DNA of 16,167 bases, taken from contig SBHI01000163.1 in the NCBI GenBank assembly GCA_006226225.1, positions 1 to 16,167 of the forward strand, in the 5' to 3' direction. Positions within the stretch are counted from its first letter, which is position 1. Every line of letters starts with the position of its first letter. Made by a program: the position numbers and the translations under genes. Of the stretch, positions 1 through 6,929 are shown one piece after another. Below the pieces are notes generated by a model. It made no database searches. It saw nothing but the letters and a program-made list of their open reading frames with translations, and had not been told where the DNA came from. This DNA comes from Alphaproteobacteria bacterium (lineage in GTDB: Bacteria > Pseudomonadota > Alphaproteobacteria > Micavibrionales > CSBR16-224).

Positions 1-639
1 ATTAAAAAGGCGGTGCGTGACGGCGAGCGTTTCGATGTCTGGACCAGCGGCGTGATTATTGTCGGCTATGCCATTCCGGGCTTTATGTTTGCGATTTTGC
101 TGATCGTGTTATTCGCAGGCGGTACTTATTGGGATATTTTCCCTTTGCGCGGTCTGGTGTCAGATAACTGGCATGATCTCAGCTGGCCAAAGCGCATTCT
201 GGATTATTTCTGGCACTTGGCACTGCCGATTGCCGCCTTGGTGATTAGCGGTTTTGCAAGTCTGACAATTTTGACCAAAAATTCCTTTCTGGATGAGCTC
301 AATAAACAATATGTGCTAACCGCCCGGTCAAAAGGGCTGGTGGAAAAACGCATCCTTTATAAACATGTCTTCCGCAATGCCATGCTGATTGTCATTGCCG
401 GTTTTCCGGCGGCTTTGATGAGTATATTTCTGACAGGGTCGCTACTGATTGAAACAATCTTCTCGCTGGACGGGTTGGGACTGCTTGGCTTTACCTCGGC
501 ACTGAACCGTGATTATCCGGTCATGTTTGCGACACTGTATATTTTTACCCTGCTGGGGCTGGTGATCAAACTGGTCAGCGATCTGACGCTGACATGGGTG
601 GATCCGCGCATTGATTTCAACGCGCTGGAGGGCAGATAA
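1..639 (+). CDS. yejB: Peptide ABC transporter permease YejB, C-terminal 212 residues (5' end outside window)
   Basis: This is one of two inner-membrane permeases of the YejABEF importer, which takes up oligopeptides (in enterobacteria also microcin C). The reading frame is open from base 1, with IKKAVRDGERFDVW ahead of the GTG at 13, so the gene starts outside the window and that GTG is internal. Several hydrophobic segments are visible, for example VIIVGYAIPGFMFAILLIVL. The cytoplasmic coupling loop (EAA-type) is seen around LTARSKGLVEKRILYKHVFR, where it would contact the ATPase. The end, WVDPRIDFNALEGR, is typical of DppB/YejB permeases. The stop is 2 nt before yejE. The binding protein YejA is not in view. 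The family is certain; the YejB assignment rests on similarity and on the following yejE and yejF. Confidence 0.93.
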   Translation: MKKAVRDGERFDVWTSGVIIVGYAIPGFMFAILLIVLFAGGTYWDIFPLRGLVSDNWHDLSWPKRILDYFWHLALPIAALVISGFASLTILTKNSFLDELNKQYVLTARSKGLVEKRILYKHVFRNAMLIVIAGFPAALMSIFLTGSLLIETIFSLDGLGLLGFTSALNRDYPVMFATLYIFTLLGLVIKLVSDLTLTWVDPRIDFNALEGR

Positions 640-641
640 AC

Positions 642-1727
642 ATGGTTCTTTCCCCGATCGCAAAGCGCCGCCTGCACCAGTTTCGCCGCAACCGCCGCGG
701 CTATTACTCGCTGCTTCTGTTTGCGCTGTTGCTGTTTCTTAGCCTGTTCGCCGAGTTCATCGCCAATGATAAGCCGCTGCTGGTGCGTTATGACGGACAG
801 TTTTATACGCCGGTTTTTGTCTCCTATGCTGAAACCGTTTTCGGCGGAGAATTTGAAACAACAGCGGATTACCGCGATCCTTATGTGCGCGATTTGATTA
901 ACGAAAAGGGCTGGATGATCTGGCCGCTCATTCCCTATTCTTATGCAACGATCAACTACAATCTGGATCAGCCTGCCCCGTCACCGCCGACACAAGAAAA
1001 CTGGCTTGGCACCGATGATCAGGGCAGGGATGTAACGGCAAGGCTGATTTACGGTTTCCGCATTTCGGTGCTGTTCGGATTGTGCCTGACCTTGCTGGGC
1101 AGTTTGATCGGTGTCACGGTCGGGGCGATGCAGGGTTATTTCGGCGGCTGGTTTGACCTGTTGTCACAGCGTTTTATGGAGATATGGTCAGGGATGCCGG
1201 TTCTGTTTCTGCTGATTATCATGGCCAGCGTGATCGAACCCGGATTTTTTAGTCTGCTGATTTTGATGCTGCTGTTCTCATGGATGACCTTGGTGGATGT
1301 CGTGCGGGCAGAATTTCTGCGCACCCGCAATCTGGATTATATCCGTGCCGCACAGGCGCTGGGTGTGCCGACCCCTGTGATCATGGTCAAACATGCGCTG
1401 CCCAATGCCATGGTGGCCACGCTCAGCCTGATGCCGTTTGTGCTGACAGGGGCGATTACAACCCTGACCAGTCTGGATTTTCTCGGCTTCGGCCTGCCGC
1501 CGGGGTCGCCGTCTTTGGGGGAACTGCTGTCGCAGGGAAAAAACAATCTACAGGCACCGTGGCTGGGCATGACGGCATTTCTGTCATTGGCAGTCATGCT
1601 GAGTTTGCTTACATTCGTCGGAGAAGCCGTGCGTGACGCCTTCGATCCGCGCAAGATTTTCGTCCAGCAGGGCGTGGAAGAAAACGCCGTTGAGGAAATG
1701 GCACAAAGTAAGGAAAAGGACGCGTAA
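642..1727 (+). CDS. yejE: Peptide ABC transporter permease YejE
   Basis: Second permease of the Yej oligopeptide importer, 361 residues, close to the usual YejE length. It has a basic cytoplasmic N-terminus (KRRLHQFRRNRRGYY) and a first membrane helix at about residues 20-42. A long periplasmic insert with DYRDPYVRDLINEKGWMIWP and IPYSYATINYN follows; this insert separates YejE from shorter DppC/OppC permeases. Then comes WLGTDDQGRDVTARLIYG, the conserved DppC-type entry motif, and further helices. The EAA coupling loop is at about residues 230-255 (RAAQALGVPTPVIMVKHALP). The ATG at 642 follows a GGAGGGC ribosome site 10 nt upstream, inside the end of yejB. The stop codon TAA directly abuts the yejF ATG, so the two are probably translationally coupled. 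Confidence 0.95.
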   Translation: MVLSPIAKRRLHQFRRNRRGYYSLLLFALLLFLSLFAEFIANDKPLLVRYDGQFYTPVFVSYAETVFGGEFETTADYRDPYVRDLINEKGWMIWPLIPYSYATINYNLDQPAPSPPTQENWLGTDDQGRDVTARLIYGFRISVLFGLCLTLLGSLIGVTVGAMQGYFGGWFDLLSQRFMEIWSGMPVLFLLIIMASVIEPGFFSLLILMLLFSWMTLVDVVRAEFLRTRNLDYIRAAQALGVPTPVIMVKHALPNAMVATLSLMPFVLTGAITTLTSLDFLGFGLPPGSPSLGELLSQGKNNLQAPWLGMTAFLSLAVMLSLLTFVGEAVRDAFDPRKIFVQQGVEENAVEEMAQSKEKDA

Positions 1728-3362
1728 ATGACACTCCTGACCGTCAAAGATTTATCTGTTACTTTCCGCGTACCTGACCAGCAGCCTGTTGAGGCCGTAA
1801 AAAAGGTCAGTTTCACGGTGGAAAAAGGCAAGACCACGGCACTGGTCGGCGAGTCGGGATCGGGAAAATCGGTCACGGCCTTATCCATCCTGCAATTATT
1901 GCCCTATCCGATGGCGTCGCATCCGTCGGGCGAGATTGTCTTTGACGGGCAGAATGTGATTGGTGCATCGAAATCCGTGCTGCGCGGCATTCGTGGCAAC
2001 CGTATTTCTATGATTTTTCAGGAACCGATGACGGCGCTGAACCCGCTGCATACCATTGAACGTCAGATTGCCGAGCCACTGTTTCTGCATAAAAAACTGT
2101 CTGAAACGGCAGCGCGCGCGCGCGTGCAGGAGCTGCTGGAAATGGTTGGATTGTCGCAGCTGAAAACCCGTCTAGGCGCGTTTCCGCATGAATTATCAGG
2201 CGGGCAGCGTCAGCGCGTAATGATTGCGATGGCACTGGCGAATGAGCCGGATATTTTGATCGCGGATGAGCCGACGACGGCACTGGATGTGACCGTACAG
2301 CTGCAAATTCTGGAGCTGCTGCAAAAACTGCAAAAAGAGCTGGATATGGCGATCCTGCTGATTACCCATGATCTGAATGTGGTGCGGAAAATGTCCGACC
2401 ATGTCTGTGTGATGAATCGCGGCGAGATTGTCGAGCAGGGGGAAACGAAAACGGTTTTTGAAACACCGGAGCACGCCTATACCAAGGCCCTCCTGTCGGC
2501 GGAGCCGAAAGGGGCGCCGCCGTCGGTCAATGACAATGCCCGTGTGCTGCTGACGGCCGAAGATGTGAAAGTCTATTTCCCGATCAAGAAAGGCGTGATG
2601 CGCCGCACGGTGGATTATGTGCGCGCCGTGGACGGTATTGATATGGTGCTGCGTGAAGGCCAGACGCTGGGCATCGTCGGCGAGTCAGGTTCGGGGAAAT
2701 CGACTTTGGGCTTTGCCATTTTGCGTTTGCTGCAGGCACAGGGAAAAATCTCCTTTAACGGGCAGGATGTGACGCATCTCAGCCAGAAAGAAATGCGTCC
2801 GCTGCGTGCCGATATGCAGCTGGTGTTTCAGGATCCTTACGGTGCGTTGTCGCCGCGCCTGTCGGTGCGCGGCATTATCGAGGAAGGCTTGCTGGTACAT
2901 CAAAAAAATCTGTCACAAAAAGAACGCGACGAACGTGTGGTGGATATTTTGAAAGAGGTCGGGCTTGACCCTGAAACGCGCTTCCGTTATCCACATGAGT
3001 TTTCCGGCGGACAGCGGCAAAGGATTGCCATCGCACGGGCGATGATCTTGAACCCGAAACTGGTGGTGCTGGACGAGCCGACCTCCGCACTGGATATGTC
3101 GGTACAGGCGCAGATTGTCGAATTGCTGCGCGACTTGCAGAAACGCCATAACCTGTCTTATATTTTCATCAGTCATGATTTGAAAGTCGTGCGTGCCATG
3201 TCGCATCATGTGCTGGTCATGCAGCATGGAAAAATTGTTGAAATCGGCAGCCGGGAACAGATATTCGAGAACCCGGAAACGGATTACACAAAAGAATTGC
3301 TGCAAGCCGCCTTTTTTACCGATGCGCCGAAAACGGCTGTGCCTAAGAAAAAGAAGAAATAG
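1728..3362 (+). CDS. yejF: Peptide ABC transporter, double ATPase subunit YejF
   Basis: Energy-coupling subunit with two complete ATP-binding cassettes in one 544-residue chain, replacing the DppD/DppF pair of other peptide importers. Cassette 1: Walker A GESGSGKS at 41-48, signature LSGGQ at 156-160, Walker B with DE at 180-181. Cassette 2: Walker A GESGSGKS at 318-325, signature FSGGQ at 425-429, Walker B with DE at 449-450. Both switch histidines are present (ITHDLNVV and ISHDLKVV), so both sites look catalytically intact. Oligopeptide-type C-terminal extensions follow each cassette. The ATG is joined directly to the yejE stop, with AAAGGA 7 nt upstream. The lysine-rich tail (VPKKKKK) is unremarkable. 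It acts at the inner face of the inner membrane with YejB and YejE. Confidence 0.96.
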   Translation: MTLLTVKDLSVTFRVPDQQPVEAVKKVSFTVEKGKTTALVGESGSGKSVTALSILQLLPYPMASHPSGEIVFDGQNVIGASKSVLRGIRGNRISMIFQEPMTALNPLHTIERQIAEPLFLHKKLSETAARARVQELLEMVGLSQLKTRLGAFPHELSGGQRQRVMIAMALANEPDILIADEPTTALDVTVQLQILELLQKLQKELDMAILLITHDLNVVRKMSDHVCVMNRGEIVEQGETKTVFETPEHAYTKALLSAEPKGAPPSVNDNARVLLTAEDVKVYFPIKKGVMRRTVDYVRAVDGIDMVLREGQTLGIVGESGSGKSTLGFAILRLLQAQGKISFNGQDVTHLSQKEMRPLRADMQLVFQDPYGALSPRLSVRGIIEEGLLVHQKNLSQKERDERVVDILKEVGLDPETRFRYPHEFSGGQRQRIAIARAMILNPKLVVLDEPTSALDMSVQAQIVELLRDLQKRHNLSYIFISHDLKVVRAMSHHVLVMQHGKIVEIGSREQIFENPETDYTKELLQAAFFTDAPKTAVPKKKKK

Positions 3363-3375
3363 AAAACGGACGCTG

Positions 3376-4656
3376 ATGTACCGCCTTTACCGTACAGGAA
3401 CAAAATTGCTGACCCCCTTTCTGCCGTGGTATCTGACCCGTCGGCTGGAGCGCGGCAAGGAAGATGAGGGACGTCTGGGAGAACGTTTCGGCAAACCCTC
3501 GCGTAAACGTCCGCGTGGCAAACTGATCTGGCTGCACGGTGCCAGCGTGGGCGAGGTCTTGTCGCTGCTGGCCTTAATCGAACAGATGCAAAGCCTGTTT
3601 CCCAAGGCACATGTGCTGGTCACCTCCGGCACTGTGACCTCGGCACAGTTGATGGAAAAACGCCTGCCCAAACGCGCCTTTCACCAGTTTATCCCGCTGG
3701 ATCATCCTGAATATGTTGCGGACTTTCTGGATCACTGGAAGCCGGATGTTGTGCTGTGGGCGGAATCGGAATTATGGCCGAATATGCTGATGGAAATGAA
3801 ACAGCGCAATATTCCGGCAGCGCTGATCAACGGACGCATGTCGAAACGCTCCTTCCACCGCTGGTCAAGACTGGGCGGATTTGGCAAGGATATTCTGGGC
3901 GCGTTCCAGATGTGCCTTGTACAGAATGAATATGAAGCCGGGCATTTCGAAGGTATCGGCGGCCAGAATGTGCGCCCGTCGGGCAATCTGAAATATTCCG
4001 CCGCACCGCTTGGCTGTGACGAACGCGATTTGAAAAAGCTTCTGGATGCGCTGGAGGAAAGACCGCACTGGCTGTTTGCCAGCACGCATGAAGGTGAAGA
4101 GGAAATCGCCCTGCGCATACATAAAAAGCTGAAAGAAAATTTTCCGGCCAATGTGACGATTATCGCGCCGCGCCATCCCGATCGCCGCAATGATATTCTG
4201 GAACTGTGCCGGGAAGAGGGGCTGAAGGTTTCGCAACGCTCGCTCGGCGCTTTGCCGGGGCCGGAGGATGATATTCATCTGGTTGATACGATCGGTGAGC
4301 TGGGGCTTTATTTCAGCGCAATTTCGATGGTTTGCATCGGCGGGTCATTCATTCCGCATGGCGGTCATAACCCGATTGAGCCGGGACGGCTGGAATGCCA
4401 GATTCTTTACGGCCCTTACATGCATAATTTCGTGACAATCTGTGAGGATTTTGAAGATGTCAGTGCTGCCCGCCGCCTGGAAAGCGAAGACGAGCTTTAC
4501 ACGGAAATCCGGCATTTATTTCTGAATCCGGTTGAGGGGAAAAAACTGGCGGATACCGCCTTGCGCCTGACCGAAGCCAAGTCCCATGTCATCATGGATA
4601 TCCTGAGCGAACTTTATCCGGTGTTCCAGCGCGCGGAGCTGATTGAGGTCAAATAA
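3376..4656 (+). CDS. waaA: 3-deoxy-D-manno-octulosonic acid (Kdo) transferase WaaA/KdtA
   Basis: Transfers Kdo from CMP-Kdo to lipid A precursor at the inner face of the inner membrane, an essential step in LPS core synthesis. The open frame reaches back to 3193, but its first 61 codons lie inside yejF in another frame and look like shadow sequence. The ATG at 3376 gives 426 residues, the normal WaaA length, beginning MYRLYRTGTKLL, a short membrane-associated segment. WLHGASVGE places the catalytic base at Glu60, the same number as in E. coli. ESELWPN (130-136) and the nucleotide-sugar motif GGSFIPHGGHNPIEP (322-336) are intact. The Shine-Dalgarno is weak (ACGGA). The gene starts 13 nt after yejF and is probably co-transcribed with it. 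How many Kdo residues it adds cannot be told from sequence. Confidence 0.95.
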   Translation: MYRLYRTGTKLLTPFLPWYLTRRLERGKEDEGRLGERFGKPSRKRPRGKLIWLHGASVGEVLSLLALIEQMQSLFPKAHVLVTSGTVTSAQLMEKRLPKRAFHQFIPLDHPEYVADFLDHWKPDVVLWAESELWPNMLMEMKQRNIPAALINGRMSKRSFHRWSRLGGFGKDILGAFQMCLVQNEYEAGHFEGIGGQNVRPSGNLKYSAAPLGCDERDLKKLLDALEERPHWLFASTHEGEEEIALRIHKKLKENFPANVTIIAPRHPDRRNDILELCREEGLKVSQRSLGALPGPEDDIHLVDTIGELGLYFSAISMVCIGGSFIPHGGHNPIEPGRLECQILYGPYMHNFVTICEDFEDVSAARRLESEDELYTEIRHLFLNPVEGKKLADTALRLTEAKSHVIMDILSELYPVFQRAELIEVK

Positions 4657-4681
4657 TGACCCTGCCGCCGCTTTAGGCGGC
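4647..4681. terminator. Two small hairpins between convergent waaA and ald (possible bidirectional terminator)
   Basis: Two adjacent inverted repeats lie across the 16-nt gap between the stop codons. The first is GGTCA (4647-4651), loop AATAA and TGACC (4657-4661), which spans the waaA stop. The second is GCCGCC (4664-4669), loop GCTTTA and GGCGGC (4676-4681), which overlaps the end of ald. The second stem is pure G/C. Neither is followed by a run of T on either strand, so this is not a textbook intrinsic terminator. Position between convergent genes is the main argument. Confidence 0.35.
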
Positions 4682-5791
4682 GAGGCATTGTTCCGGCGCG
4701 GAAAATTCCAGTTCAAGATCATGTGCGACCTCGGCATGGGTAATTTTGCCGTGGAACACATTCAGCCCGTTCAGCAGATGCTTGTTATCCTGCAAAGCTT
4801 TTTGCCAGCCTTTATTTGCCAGCTCCAGCGCGTAGGGCAGCACCGCGTTATTCAGCGCTTGCGCTGATGTCAGGGCAACCGCACCCGGCATATTGGTGAC
4901 ACAGTAATGCAGAATGCCTTCATCCAGATAGGTCGGCTCGTCATGCGTGGTCGGACGGCTGGTTTCCAGACATCCGCCTTGGTCAATGGCGATATCGACG
5001 ACAACCGAATTCGGGCGCATCTGTTTCAGCATGGCGCGGGTGACCAGTTTCGGCGCTTTCGCACCGGGTACCAGAACCGAACCGATGACCAGATCGGCAT
5101 TGACGACACATTGTTCCACCGTATCGGCTGTGGAATAAAGAACGGTTGCTTGTGATCCGAACAGATCGTCCAGATAACGGATACGGTCGAGAGAGCGCTC
5201 CAGAATGGTGACATTCGCACCCATACCAACGGCCATTTTTGCGGCATTGGTACCGGCGATGCCGCCGCCGATAATGGCAACAGATGCCGGACGCACGCCC
5301 GGTACGCCGCCGATCAGGATGCCTGCACCGCCTTGCGTTTTTTGCAGGAAGTAACTGCCGACCTGAATGCTCATGCGGCCTGCGACTTCACTCATCGGTG
5401 CCAGCAGCGGTAATCCGCCATGCGTGCCTGTAACGGTTTCATAGGCAATGGCAATGGATTTGCTGTCGATTAGACCTTTGGCCTGCACGGGGTCTGCGGC
5501 CAGATGCAGATAGGTGAACAGGATCTGCCCTTCGCGCAGCATCGCGCATTCCTGCGGCTGCGGTTCTTTGACCTTGATGATCATATCGGCTTTTGCAAAG
5601 ACGGTTGCTGCATCGGGGGCGATTTCTGCGCCTGCAGCTTTGTAATCCTCATCCGTGGCGTGGACATTTGCACCTGCCCCGGTCTGAACCAGAACCTTGT
5701 GTCCGCTGCGAATAAATTCACGTACCGATGCCGGGAGTAATCCGACGCGATATTCCTGAGTTTTGACTTCCTTGGGTACACCGATCAGCAT
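4673..5791 (-). CDS. ald: Alanine dehydrogenase
   Basis: NAD-dependent oxidation of L-alanine to pyruvate and ammonia in the cytoplasm, reversible. The product is 372 residues, the family norm. Active-site residues known from the family are all at their usual numbers: Arg15 (EYRVG), Lys75 (KVKEP), His96 (YLHLA), and the catalytic Asp in VVVDIAIDQGG. The Rossmann dinucleotide loop is IIGGGIAGTNAAK at about 170-182. The start is MLIGVPKEVK at 5791, because a strong ribosome site AAAGGAGAG lies 6 nt upstream. An in-frame ATG 7 codons earlier (5812) would put that ribosome site inside the gene. No Lrp/AsnC-type regulator, common beside ald, is in view. The gene faces waaA tail to tail and lies 103 nt downstream of a small membrane-protein gene on the same strand. 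Confidence 0.96.
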   Translation of the reverse strand: MLIGVPKEVKTQEYRVGLLPASVREFIRSGHKVLVQTGAGANVHATDEDYKAAGAEIAPDAATVFAKADMIIKVKEPQPQECAMLREGQILFTYLHLAADPVQAKGLIDSKSIAIAYETVTGTHGGLPLLAPMSEVAGRMSIQVGSYFLQKTQGGAGILIGGVPGVRPASVAIIGGGIAGTNAAKMAVGMGANVTILERSLDRIRYLDDLFGSQATVLYSTADTVEQCVVNADLVIGSVLVPGAKAPKLVTRAMLKQMRPNSVVVDIAIDQGGCLETSRPTTHDEPTYLDEGILHYCVTNMPGAVALTSAQALNNAVLPYALELANKGWQKALQDNKHLLNGLNVFHGKITHAEVAHDLELEFSAPEQCLAA

Positions 5792-5797
5792 GGCAAT

Positions 5798-5806
5798 CTC
5801 TCCTTT
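5798..5806 (-). promoter_or_regulatory. Ribosome binding site deciding the ald start
   Basis: On the minus strand this reads AAAGGAGAG, followed by 6 nt (ATTGCC preceding ATG at 5791). It is a near-consensus Shine-Dalgarno and supports MLIGVPKE as the true N-terminus. Confidence 0.8.
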
Positions 5807-5894
5807 GCGCAAAGATGGTATAAAAGATAAGACAAGGTTTAGCCGAAAATCGCGGAGAGTGCAATTATTTTCAAGTAAGGAGAAACAGTGTTTT

Positions 5895-6134
5895 TCAGCC
5901 CAGCAGAATCCCGAAAAGCGCCTTTAGCCATGCGATTAGGCAGGCGAGCATGATGACGGCAAACCAGATAATCAAAAGCCAGTAGCCGACGGGATTTTTG
6001 GCCTTATCGCACAGGCTTTTGCTGTCTGTGTGACGGATCTTGCCCGTTTTCAGTCCGCTGGCGATAACGCGCCCCAGAAAAAAATACAGGCCGCCCAGCA
6101 GCAGGGAGATCAGGATAAAGGCAAGAATATGCAT
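5895..6134 (-). CDS. Small membrane protein with two helices, unknown function
   Basis: I do not recognise this 79-residue protein. The sequence shows two hydrophobic stretches: residues about 2-23 (ILAFILISLLLGGLYFFLG) and about 50-77 (YWLLIIWFAVIMLACLIAWL). They are separated by a short polar and basic linker (SGLKTGKIRHTDSKSLCDKAKNPVG). The positive charge of the linker predicts a hairpin with the linker in the cytoplasm and both ends outside. The linker has one Cys and the helix 2 region another. No good Shine-Dalgarno precedes the ATG at 6134. Coding nature is supported by the uninterrupted, clearly membrane-protein composition rather than by homology. It is divergent from the MORN-repeat gene, with 101 nt between the starts, and on the same strand as ald. 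Function unknown. Confidence 0.7.
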   Translation of the reverse strand: MHILAFILISLLLGGLYFFLGRVIASGLKTGKIRHTDSKSLCDKAKNPVGYWLLIIWFAVIMLACLIAWLKALFGILLG

Positions 6135-6160
6135 TGCGTTTGTAGGAACCTGTTTTTTAT

Positions 6161-6173
6161 GGTTTTGAAAACC
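6161..6173. promoter_or_regulatory. Perfect 13-nt palindrome, candidate operator
   Basis: GGTTTTGAAAACC is a 6+1+6 inverted repeat. It lies directly upstream of the extended -10 element at 6174-6182, so a bound protein would cover the region between -35 and -10 of the MORN gene promoter. The divergent small membrane-protein gene could share it. No regulator gene is adjacent. A chance AT-rich palindrome is possible. Confidence 0.4.
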
Positions 6174-6182
6174 TGCTATAAT
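6174..6182 (+). promoter_or_regulatory. Extended -10 promoter of the MORN-repeat gene
   Basis: TGCTATAAT is a consensus extended -10 element (TGn followed by TATAAT). No good -35 hexamer is found 16-18 nt upstream (only T-rich sequence), which is usual for extended -10 promoters. Transcription would begin near 6189. That leaves no room to translate from the ATG at 6191 and favours the ATG at 6236 with a leader of about 47 nt. Confidence 0.55.
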
Positions 6183-6235
6183 AGTAAGGTATGACGGAAA
6201 AAACTGATAGCGAAAACCGAAAGCGGGATCTTGTC

Positions 6236-6925
6236 ATGATGAAATATCTGAATATGCCTGTCTTGACGGTGGCGGCTTTGTTTTCCGTGCATATTTTTTT
6301 CGGCTTTCCCTCTTCCGCTTTTGCCGAAGAAGAAATTATCCACAATATTGAGAAGCGCGCCGGAAAACTTTATAAACCCGGTGCAGACCGCCCTTATACG
6401 GGAGAATATCAGGTCAGCAATGAAGATACGGGGATTAGCATAGAGATTCATATCAAGGATGGCGCGCTCGACGGTGACTATATTGAACGCTATGCCAATG
6501 GTCGCAAAAAGATGCAGTCACATTGGAAAAACGGTGTGCAGGACGGCATGCTGACCTATTGGGATGAAGAGGAACATAAGCTGATAGAGTCGAAGATGCA
6601 AAACGGTTTGCCGCATGGCGTGGAAACCATGTGGAGCAATGACGGCAACAAAATTGCGGAAACGCCGTATAAAAACGGCAAGATAGACGGCATGGCGCTG
6701 GAATGGTATGTGAATGGCCAAAAACGGCTGGAGGCGGAATTTTCAGACGGAAAACAGCACGGTAAATCCGTTTCATGGTATCCGAACGGCCAGAAACAGG
6801 CGGAAGCCTATTACCGCAATGATCTGGAACATGGAACACTGACAAACTGGGATCCCGCAGGCAATATCACAAAACAAACCAGTTTTATTAATGGTGTGCC
6901 GCAGCAGAATTTAAGTCCGCAATAG
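6236..6925 (+). CDS. Exported MORN_2-repeat protein
   Basis: The product is 229 residues from the ATG at 6236. The frame also has an ATG at 6191, but that one lies at the predicted transcript start. The ATG at 6236 has GGGA 8 nt upstream and gives a normal signal peptide: MMKYLN, a hydrophobic core, then SSAFA with cleavage before EEE. The mature protein is 6-7 repeats of about 23 residues of the form (Y/W)..NG+K..E..(Y/F)KNG...G, for example WYVNGQKRLEAEFSDGKQHG and WYPNGQKQAEAYYRNDLEHG. This is the bacterial MORN_2 / YwqK-like pattern, predicted to form a beta-hairpin ladder used for binding. It has no cysteine at the cleavage site, so it is not a lipoprotein and is probably periplasmic or secreted. 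It converges on the last paralog gene with a 4-nt gap. The specific role is unknown; the antitoxin label often given to this family has no support here. Confidence 0.85.
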   Translation: MMKYLNMPVLTVAALFSVHIFFGFPSSAFAEEEIIHNIEKRAGKLYKPGADRPYTGEYQVSNEDTGISIEIHIKDGALDGDYIERYANGRKKMQSHWKNGVQDGMLTYWDEEEHKLIESKMQNGLPHGVETMWSNDGNKIAETPYKNGKIDGMALEWYVNGQKRLEAEFSDGKQHGKSVSWYPNGQKQAEAYYRNDLEHGTLTNWDPAGNITKQTSFINGVPQQNLSPQ

Positions 6926-6929
6926 ACAA

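Noticed and set aside
1337..1888. 183-codon antisense frame across the yejE/yejF junction
   Set aside because: Both sense genes are intact with catalytic motifs; the antisense product has no recognisable features.
3193..3375. Upstream extension of the waaA reading frame by 61 codons inside yejF
   Set aside because: The extension is basic, low-complexity shadow sequence of yejF. WaaA proteins begin at the MYRLYR-like segment, and the ATG at 3376 puts the catalytic Glu at residue 60 as expected.
5888..5953. GTG-started 21-codon frame on the plus strand with a good ribosome site (AAGGAG, 5 nt spacing)
   Set aside because: Very short, antisense to the end of the small membrane-protein gene, no promoter seen, and a composition with no recognisable peptide features. 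Most likely chance.
6191..6235. Upstream ATG for the MORN-repeat protein
   Set aside because: It lies at the predicted transcript start, with AAGG only 1 nt from the ATG, and would put 15 charged residues before the signal peptide. The ATG at 6236 has proper spacing.
6236..6925. MORN protein and neighbour as a toxin-antitoxin pair (YwqK-type annotation)
   Set aside because: No toxin-like gene is adjacent, the protein has a signal peptide, and the annotation label rests on family naming rather than on anything visible here.
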